From assembly GCA_018806985.1 (NCBI GenBank), contig JADANN010000465.1, positions 372,001 through 436,000 on the forward strand: DNA of 64,000 nucleotides, read 5' to 3'. The translations under genes were made by a program, and so were the position numbers. The notes under the pieces were generated by a model. It ran no database searches. It worked only from the letters and a program-made list of their open reading frames with translations, and was not told the origin of the DNA. Of this stretch, positions 56,941 to 64,000 are shown piece by piece (position 1 is the stretch's first letter; the number at the start of each line of letters is the position of its first letter). The stretch is from Angiostrongylus vasorum. Taxonomy: Eukaryota; Nematoda; Chromadorea; Rhabditida; Metastrongylidae.

Positions 56941-57720
56941 GATGGGTAGACAGCGGGAGTGGACCGATTGGAATGCGACGTATGTTGTCGATTATGATTT
57001 TCGGGTGAGGTACGACGGCCCGAAAAGATCGACGAAAGCGACATCGCAAACATCAGGCCGAGTCGACGTCGCTTCACACAACTCACGTCGCAACTATTGT
57101 TGAAGCTGATGAGCTGTTGACGAACGTCATCGAGAATTGCGGACGAATTCCCCTCTACAGTTTGCCTTGCGCTAAGATTCGCTGAGTGCTCCAGTATAGG
57201 TAGACGAGATAATTACGGTAGTGACGACTGTTATCTGTTGTCTCATAGATGTCTTTGAATTGGACACTCATAGTTATTTACTAGTAACGGATTCGTTATT
57301 AGTTTTACTATGAGGAAATCATCGATTATTTAAGCGAGCTTGGTATCTTCATATTTATAAGAAGACGACTACAGGTTAGAAGTCTCTCGTTATTTCTCAC
57401 TGAATTTCCAAAGATTCGATGTTTGGATAGTCGGTGTGCTGGAAGTCAGTAGTGACCGTTACTATTAGTATCGCCCGATTAGGTTGCCTCATAAAAAAAA
57501 TAGAACAACTACTACGAAGCCGACATTGACGAAATTAATGTCGAATGCCGAGTTGAATACAGTATGAAGAAGAACGGTGTAGAGTTTGAACAGTTGGTAC
57601 TCAACAACGCATCGCTGAAAATCTCAGCATTCTCTACGAAAAATTTGGACCCATTGAAACTGAGGCGTAGAAAGGATAAGGACTTCACTGAGAAAATTTC
57701 CTTATTTCGTTATCAACAGC
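56941..57720 (+). other. Stretch with short coding-like segments, possible decayed gene
   Basis: Two plus-strand segments look more coding than the surroundings: MGRQREWTDWNATYVVDYDF (from 56949, ends TGA about 57110), overlapped in other frames by IVEADELLTNVIENCGRIPL; and YYEADIDEINVECRVEYSMK then LVLNNASLKISAFSTKNLDP (about 57520-57720). I cannot assign a family. They may be exons of a decayed host gene, or chance. Confidence 0.25.
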
Positions 57721-57837
57721 ACTGAAAACTGATTTGAAGACAATACCAATCAAACTTATTGAATACTGGTCTCCAGTATCTACATTTCACCAGTATTTGG
57801 GTTTCTGAGTTAATAAAAAAGTACTCTTTTTTACTTT

Positions 57838-57898
57838 TATCTTACTCCTATCTTTGTCTTGTCTTGTCGTTATCTTTATCTTACTCTTGCTTTTACCA
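57838..57898. repeat. TTATCTT/TTGTC pyrimidine-rich tract
   Basis: Imperfect CTTTATC and CTTGTC units; low complexity only. Confidence 0.6.
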
Positions 57899-58638
57899 AA
57901 AATAGTTAAAAAAAAGACTCTGAAAGCAAAAATGCAATGAACTAATGAAATGGTTCTATAAGCCGTTTTCTCATTTAGTGTTTTTTACATAAGGATAATT
58001 AGAAAGTTATTCTGTAACTATTCCATAGATGAAGAGTAGTTGTAAAGATATTCGAACAGAACAGAATCGTTGACAGTTAAGCCTTATCAATATCAAACGA
58101 TTTCCAGAACTCTCCACTTCAACGAAAACTTATTTAGTGTAACTCAGATCGTTTCGGAGTAGGTATGAGCAAATCGCTATAGACTAGCAAAGTCCTATTA
58201 AAACTTCTTTTCCCACTATCGATTAGCGTTATAGATTTGTTTTACGACAAATTAGGAAGGTTTGGAAGAGCTCATACTGTTTACGTTTACCTAACTCATA
58301 TCATGGCTGGTGATAATGACATCGTCTGGCCAGTCTCGAGATTTTTTCTTGCATTCTTCCTTAACGACACCAAATTGTCACATTAGCGTCTACTAATGAC
58401 GTCGAAATAAGCATTTTTATGCCATGAAAGATAGTTTAAAAAAACAATATGCTATTGATAGGGGATGAGACCTGTAGATACCGTCGTTGTTTCGGAGATG
58501 GAGAGACGGATCCAAGTGTGAAGGACCCACGAACCATTCACGACGATCACCACTGTCACCAACGAAACATAGGAATCTGCTGAAATTTTCCAAGCCGCTT
58601 AAATCCGTTGAGGGCTGAATGCGACGTTTGGTTGTATT
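57899..58638. other. No gene or element recognised
   Basis: AT-rich, no ORF over 60 codons. Confidence 0.5.
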
Positions 58639-58648
58639 AAAAGTATAA

Positions 58649-58934
58649 AAAAAGGAAATCTATCGGCGTTGATCAATCCATGAGGGATGCGCCACGTATT
58701 CGACTTCATTATATATCGCTTGGAGGTGATTGAATGTATAGCTGGCTTTTACAATGACTCGTGGTGGCGTTCCGATGTATCCAGCCAGTGCTGCTATCTC
58801 CCCAGGCTAGTCTGTTACCAATTTGCCGACTCCGATGGACGGAGGGCTTAGTGATCCTGGTGCGTGGGGGATCGATCCCATGTGTATTATTGCATGGCGC
58901 CTCCGACCACCGTGCTACACGCGTCTTTTTTAAA
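58649..58934 (-). mobile_element. Family A SINE with 10-bp TSD
   Basis: AAAAGTATAA at 58639-58648 and 58935-58944. B box complement GGGGGATCGATCCC; A box complement CCACCGTGCTACACGCG. The tail is reduced to AAAAAAGGAAATC. Confidence 0.82.
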
Positions 58935-58944
58935 AAAAGTATAA

Positions 58945-61210
58945 CCAACATGTAGTGTGTTTAACCTTCTTGGTAAGGAAAAAATTTGTCATTACAGACG
59001 GAAAGACACTCTATCTTTTGTAGGAACAGACGATCTCAGTCTATTCTGAATTTCGTCCGTAAGGGTTCTGTCTTTGCTAAGACGTAAGTGCTTAGGGTTC
59101 TCGAACTGAGCTGTGAAGAAAAAGAATGTCATGTGCTTCTAAATACTTTGGAACCACCTTTATGAAGAAAACGAACTCTGTCACCGTTCGTTAACTTTTC
59201 ATATAATATAATACAGTATCTTATATATCCTGCATACTTTTATATCTGTTACTGTTTGATTTTTGTATTGCGTGGGAATGAAGTCAAATTTCTACACTGT
59301 CGATTCTTCTCTAAGCCTCTCTACACCAGCCATCTCATTTTGCTACTTTATTATTAAAAAAAGTAATTCCAATAAAACTACTGCTGACATTTGAAGTTGT
59401 AGCATCTAAAAATGCACCTAAAGAACTTTGAAAAACAGTGGGCAAAGATCTCTTACTTTCTTAATAGTCTTTTTAAATTCTACCTGTTTTAAATAAACCA
59501 CACCAAATTGAAAGGCTCGGTCTCTAAAAAGGTTTTTTTTACTATTTACAATGAAACGCGAGCCTTCTTCGTAAAGATGAACACTTAGATGATTCCGGGT
59601 GTGACAGTGCAGCCAAGGAAAAGTAGACGATCAACTTTTAAAAGCAACACTTATAGCTATGAAAGACAGCATAATGGGAGCTGGTAATCACTGCTTATTA
59701 GGAACGTGATGGTTTGGATGACAAAAATAGGAAAAAAAGTTCTTAAGAAGGAAAATGTGGAACATTTAAAATCCACGAGAGGGTTTCTAGATGCTAGTTA
59801 AAAATAGAGCACTGAAAGCTGAAAAGGTTAATGAAGCATTTCTGTCGTTCAGTGATAACAACATTTAGTACAAAAATAATAAATAATAAAAAATAAGGAT
59901 AGTAATTGGAGGGAAAGTGCAGTATAGACGGCGAAGTCGTATACCCTGAACGATGTTGAGTTCTAAGAAAAATCACATCATCGTTGCTAAGTTAAGACGA
60001 CTTTCTGAGGTGATTGAGAGGATCCCACTGAAATTTGGATGCGCTGGAAGCAAAAATTCTACTCTTAAGGGATGATGGGGAAGCCTATCGATTGAGTTCT
60101 TGACAACTTGACACCAACGACAAGTTTTTCTTCACATTATTTCAGGTTTCTTCACAACTTTTCTTTTTTCCAAAGATTGGTTCGTATGTTTGGCTAGTTT
60201 AATCAAATTTGAGCTTTCGAAGGATATATGTACTCAAAGATTTTTCCCTTCAACGTATTTTTTAATAGTTTTGTACAGCGACGTCTATTTACCCCAGTAG
60301 GATTAATTAACATGTCTTCTAAATTTTCTTCTTGAAAGTCAAAGGTGAATTCTCCACAAGGTGAAAACTTGTTCAATGGTGATGAAGTCTGAAGTCGGAT
60401 GAAATATTCACAGAAATTTAACATCATTACTTCAGTTAACTTGATTCAGTTAGTTCTATCGCTGATTATTGTACAGACTTTTCGAAGAGTTCCTAGGAAG
60501 AAGTCACTGACTTTTGCACCGTTTTTAAAGGTTTACTTGTAAGCTGACATCCTTTCACTAGCCACTTACCTCACGCCTTAAAGTTCAACGAGAAGAAGCT
60601 TGACGGTAATTCTACATGACGAGATTTCCGTTTACATAGTTACATAGTTTAAATACGTAGTTACTCATAGGAGCTATTTCATCTGCAAGGAATCAACTTA
60701 GAACTCCTTCTTCATCACCTGCTGACGGCTCGAGTATAGCAAACAGGTGTTCCTCTCACTATTTGCTATTTTTGTACCAATTCATTGTTCGATGCGCCTT
60801 AGATTCAGTACTAAGCTAAAATTTTGACCATTAAAGCTTAGTTGTTTTCTACTGGTCTCATATTGAAATAATACCAAAGTTTAAATCATAAACTTCTATA
60901 ATTTTGTCTTGGTCAACCACATTCTTGTTTTCCTAATCAACGTAAATTTATGGGTAATTGGATTTGTAAGCCATGTAGAATTGATGAAATTTCCTTATGA
61001 AATGTCAGTCCTCACGTTTAACTTACCTTAGGGCGTTCAATTCAGGTCGAATCTCATCCTTGCCCTTTATATTGCGAAAAGGAGGTATTATTTGTATAAA
61101 CGAATACAGTGAACACTTTGTTAGTCTTTGAACCTGTTTTCAGCTGGGAAGTTTGCTAACAACTCTGTTTGGGTACTGTATCCTCTTGGGACCCGATGAA
61201 TGTCGACGTG
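58945..61210. other. Repeat-poor upstream flank of the CHH-like gene
   Basis: Longest stretch free of families A-C. The minus ORF at 60203-60427 (SPCGEFTFDFQEENLEDMLI) is not recognised. It probably includes upstream regulatory DNA of the peptide gene, but no element was identified. Confidence 0.4.
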
Positions 61211-61296
61211 TGGAGACGTAATTTAGGAGGGCGAAAAGGGGGGAGAGACTAGGTAGGCGTGGTCGTCGCATTCTCAGCATTCCGCTTTCATCGGCC

Positions 61297-61305
61297 TATA
61301 TAAAG
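61297..61305 (+). promoter_or_regulatory. TATA box of the CHH-like peptide gene
   Basis: TATATAAAG lies in a GC-richer stretch about 136 bp before the start codon at 61441, a plausible distance for a core promoter followed by a leader. It is one of the few clear TATA boxes in the window that sits ahead of a recognisable gene. Confidence 0.6.
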
Positions 61306-61349
61306 CTGCTCATCATACTGAAGATACTTGCCACGAACTTCATACACCT

Positions 61350-61413
61350 TCCACACACCCACACAGACACACACACACACATACACTCACATACACATAC
61401 ATCCACACATACG
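61350..61413 (+). repeat. CA-rich microsatellite in the leader of the CHH-like gene
   Basis: Imperfect CA/ACAT dinucleotide tract between the TATA box and the start codon. It is likely length-polymorphic and could be useful as a marker. Confidence 0.8.
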
Positions 61414-61416
61414 GAG

Positions 61417-61423
61417 TCTTCAG
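61417..61423 (+). promoter_or_regulatory. Possible spliced-leader acceptor (TCTTCAG)
   Basis: TCTTCAG ends 17 bp before the ATG at 61441, typical of nematode trans-splice acceptors. If it is used, the CA-rich leader 61350-61413 is an outron and is absent from mature mRNA. Confidence 0.4.
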
Positions 61424-61440
61424 AGCCCTAAGTGTACGGT

Positions 61441-61981
61441 ATGATGTTCAGCCACAACATTATGATCCCTTTGACACTCATCGTATTCGGCGCCACTAAC
61501 GCTCGAATTATTGACGATCCGTTGACGAGTAACGAATGTTTACCGCAGATGAACTTACCACTTCAAGAAGTTGCCGAGAAAATCTGTGAACTCTGTCACG
61601 AATTCCACAGTCACGAGGTTCCTAACATGCGATCCGAATGCAGGTGAAGATTTTTTTTCACATTCTTTATATGCTTATTGATCAAACACTAAGTACATCT
61701 CTTTTACATAATTTGTTGTAAGTCCCGCACAATAATTTATTTGTTGGCTGTTTCGAAAAGAATGGTTGAAGGTGACCAAGTGAGTTCTAACTTATTCCAA
61801 CGGCCATATTGTTGCCCACTCTAAGGTTGACGATGTAAACGACGAATTTCCAACACAATGTAGATTACTTTATAGATCGGATTGCTTCTCAACGGATAAA
61901 TTCCGATTGTGCATGCGTATGTTCACAAGCGCTCCAAAACGTCATAATCGACACAGTCGACGACACCTACTGTATTGGTAG
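61441..61981 (+). CDS. CHH/ITP-superfamily-like secreted neuropeptide precursor, 2 exons
   Basis: Exon 1 is 61441-61643, the intron 61644-61875 (GTGAAG...TTATAG), exon 2 61876-61981; together they encode 102 residues. Residues 1-21 form a hydrophobic signal peptide (MMFSHNIMIPLTLIVFGATN), so the product should be secreted. Six cysteines at residues 33, 49, 52, 67, 71 and 80 give C-x15-C-x2-C-x14-C-x3-C-x8-C; the crustacean hyperglycemic hormone / insect ion transport peptide family has the same spacing except x12 in the middle loop. The intron splits the arginine codon right after the fourth cysteine, where arthropod CHH/ITP genes are also interrupted and alternatively spliced. After the last cysteine the tail is basic, with KR (89-90) and RR (96-97) as possible processing sites; no amidation glycine is seen. 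I chose the tandem ATG at 61441 because it starts the signal peptide. Distant CHH-like genes are known in nematodes; the hormone role here is inferred. No second alternative exon was found. Confidence 0.8.
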
Positions 61982-63087
61982 AATTACGGTACATAAAATT
62001 TTTACAATATGGACGACCGTACTCTTCAGTGTCTCTTATTCAATTAGGAATCGCGTTGCATATGCTGGTACTTCACCGGGTCTCATTACCTAAAAGCGTC
62101 TTCACACCGAATATCCAAAGTTGTCCATTTTTTTTCCTTCTCATTCTTTGGATTTGTTTTCTTTCTTTTTATTCGAATATCCATTCAATCTCAAACAAAT
62201 TTCGCTCGCTCATGTATCAATACACGTATTCTTGCCCGGTACCGCATTGCACGTGCTGTGAATTTTCTTTAGTTAGCCACTTCGGTCATGACCCATAACT
62301 TTATTCATTTATCTCATCTCTCCTTAGCCTCTATTAACTCTCACTTTTGTCTCCGTGTGTAAGTGTTGCTGGTATCGTTGACGATGATTCGATTCGAATA
62401 TGTATTAGATAGTTATCGATTGTCATGAGCTGGTCTACTTCGTTTCTGGTACAGAGTAGTTGTCTTGCCTTTTACGGAGCTGTAGAGTACGCATTCACAC
62501 ACAAAACACCTGTACACGCACGGGTATGTGTTCTACTTCTTCATTGTGACATCATGTACGGTGATCTCGTTCAGCATAGTATGTACAATGTGTCCAATTT
62601 TATATTTTTTATCATCTAAGAGAAAAAAAATATTTAAAAAAAGGTCTTTCTGATGTTGTTGTTGCAGATGAACATACTGTGTGCATGGAAGTGTGTAAAA
62701 GTAATAAATGAATTAGTTGTTAGATAAGACAAAGATGACGACTGAATGAATCTGATTTGTTAGTTCTAAGCAAAAAACGGGAAATTGGAATCCTGCCCAT
62801 GTTGTCACAGCTCTCTTGAAAAAGCGTTTAATTAACTTCAGTTGGTGTTTGTTTGTTTGTTCGTACAGCACTAGGATCAGATATGTTTTCAATAGAAAGG
62901 AGTAACGTCTTTTGTCTGAAGTGCTTATGTGAAGATAGTTAGTTCTTAGGTGAAATTAGTTTTCAGACGGATTGTATGAAGACATTAGAATGTCAACGAT
63001 AACGGTAAAAGTTCGACTAAGAATTTTTATAAGAGGCGAGAAATTGTACAGGAAAACAATAGGACAGAACAAAGTCAAGTAAAATCA
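61982..63087 (+). other. 3' flank of the CHH-like gene
   Basis: A possible poly(A) signal AATAAA is at 62703-62708. A strong acceptor-like TTGTTGTTGCAG ends at 62668, but joining exon 1 to it in the required phase gives an immediate stop, so it is not a normal alternative exon. ORFs at 61975-62298 and 62425-62619 have no family resemblance. Confidence 0.35.
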
Positions 63088-63240
63088 CTGTAATGCTGAG
63101 ATATTTACAAAACTCCGAACCGCAGTTGTCTGCGGTGGGGATCGAACACGTTATTACCCTCTCCGTGGGCTAACGCGTTCACCACCACATCATGAGGATC
63201 TTTCACTTCACCTTTCTCTCTGCTAGTTTGTGTTGGCGTA
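63088..63240. mobile_element. Family C element, one arm
   Basis: AATGCTGAGATATTTACAAA, then GGGGATCGAAC (63137-63147, complement of a B box), CTAACGCGTTCACCACCAC. The second arm is missing or unrecognisable. Confidence 0.68.
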
Positions 63241-63741
63241 GACAGAACTAAGATTCCCTCCTCTCTATACTTATGCACTATGAAGTTCTTCTTGTAAGGA
63301 GGAATCTTGTGTCTGTGAAATCGGAATAGGAATTATCTATAAATGTCGGATGCATTAAGTGATCACATCGGCAGGTTTCATTCTTCTCACGTTTCTCTTT
63401 CATTTTTCAGTGGATTACCACCTAGCGAGATGTGATTTGTCCTAGAATGAAACAAAGCTCTCAATGTTTGTTAAAAGTTTTCGTGAAGGTTCATGAAGAT
63501 TTTTTCCCTTCAATAAACTCATGTTCGTACGGTCATCTCTTCGACAACAGACTACGGAAATCATCGGATTTGTACATGTCAAGGGACCGCAAGCTTTACA
63601 CAATTTGGTCATTAAAGGGAATTTTTGTGGAAAAAAATATTTGTCCAGAATGAATAAACTTCTCAGGAAACACAAAGTTTACTTTTTATTTTCTGCTCCT
63701 ACAATTTTTTACACACGGTATTATGTGAAATACAACCACAA

Positions 63742-63990
63742 CCATGCTGAGATGTTTACAAAATCCCTGCTCGCAGGTGTTTGCGGTGGGGAACGAATGC
63801 GTTATTATCATCTCCGGGGGCTAACGCGTTCACCTCCATGCCATGCGTGTCTTTCGTTTCGAAAAAACGAAAGAAAAGAACGAAGGATCCGCATGGTGTG
63901 GTGGTGAACGCGTTAGCCCCCGGAAATGGTAATAGCGCGTTCCCCACTGCAGACACCTGCGGTCCGGAGTTTTGCAAATATCTCAGCAAC
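63742..63990. mobile_element. Family C foldback element, full palindrome
   Basis: Arms 63743 to about 63855 and about 63880-63988 are inverse repeats around CGTTTCGAAAAAACG. About 60 bp to its left is also shared with the 11893 copy (GTGAAATACAACCACAA), so the element or its target is larger than the hairpin. Confidence 0.82.
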
Positions 63991-64000
63991 GTTGTCGTTG

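Overview
Eukaryotic, AT-rich, gene-poor DNA, most likely from a strongylid (hookworm-like) nematode. The pointers are an RTE-clade retrotransposon of a type I associate with hookworm genomes, Penelope-like elements (PLEs), short introns with TTTCAG/TATAG acceptors, and a linker-histone and a neuropeptide-like gene with nematode-style architecture. I see no prokaryotic operon, CRISPR array, rRNA gene or canonical tRNA gene.

Real genes are few. (1) 61441-61981 (+) is a two-exon gene for a 102-residue secreted peptide. Its six-cysteine spacing and intron position match the crustacean hyperglycemic hormone / ion transport peptide superfamily; a TATA box and a possible trans-splice acceptor lie upstream. 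(2) 35609-36348 (-) is a three-exon linker histone H1 gene with two in-frame stops and damaged splice sites, so probably a recent unprocessed pseudogene. (3) 15514-16101 (-) is an unrecognised 195-residue ORF with a coiled-coil-like C-terminus.

The rest is layered transposon debris. An RTE retrotransposon (endonuclease + reverse transcriptase, decayed) fills about 24.9-28.3 kb on the minus strand; a 5'-truncated copy lies at 29.84-30.62 kb (+) and a fragment at 38.5 kb. A PLE (reverse transcriptase with YIDD, GIY-YIG endonuclease) fills 21.5-24.1 kb (-). Shorter PLE copies lie at 16.4-17.4, 19.1-19.4, 28.4-29.8, 30.8-31.1 and 44.1-44.5 kb. PLE termini repeatedly carry a small stem-III-less hammerhead ribozyme motif, often as facing pairs in inverted repeats. 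A dead mariner transposase lies at 42.1-42.7 kb and a possible Tc1/mariner relic at 20.9-21.4 kb.

Three non-autonomous families dominate the remainder. Family A (about 28 copies, ~280 bp) is a tRNA-like SINE with A and B boxes and a TTTATCC-type tail; eight copies have target-site duplications of 9-14 bp. Family B (~360-400 bp, six long copies plus fragments) is a retroposon with an AAGT-type tail and, in three copies, target-site duplications. Family C (~250-290 bp) is a near-palindromic foldback element whose arms contain B-box-like motifs. Insertions are nested: a family A copy sits inside the PLE at 22.4 kb, and another sits inside a family C copy at 46.1 kb, so relative ages can be read directly.

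All repeat assignments rest on comparing copies within the window and on recognising protein motifs by eye; no database search was possible.
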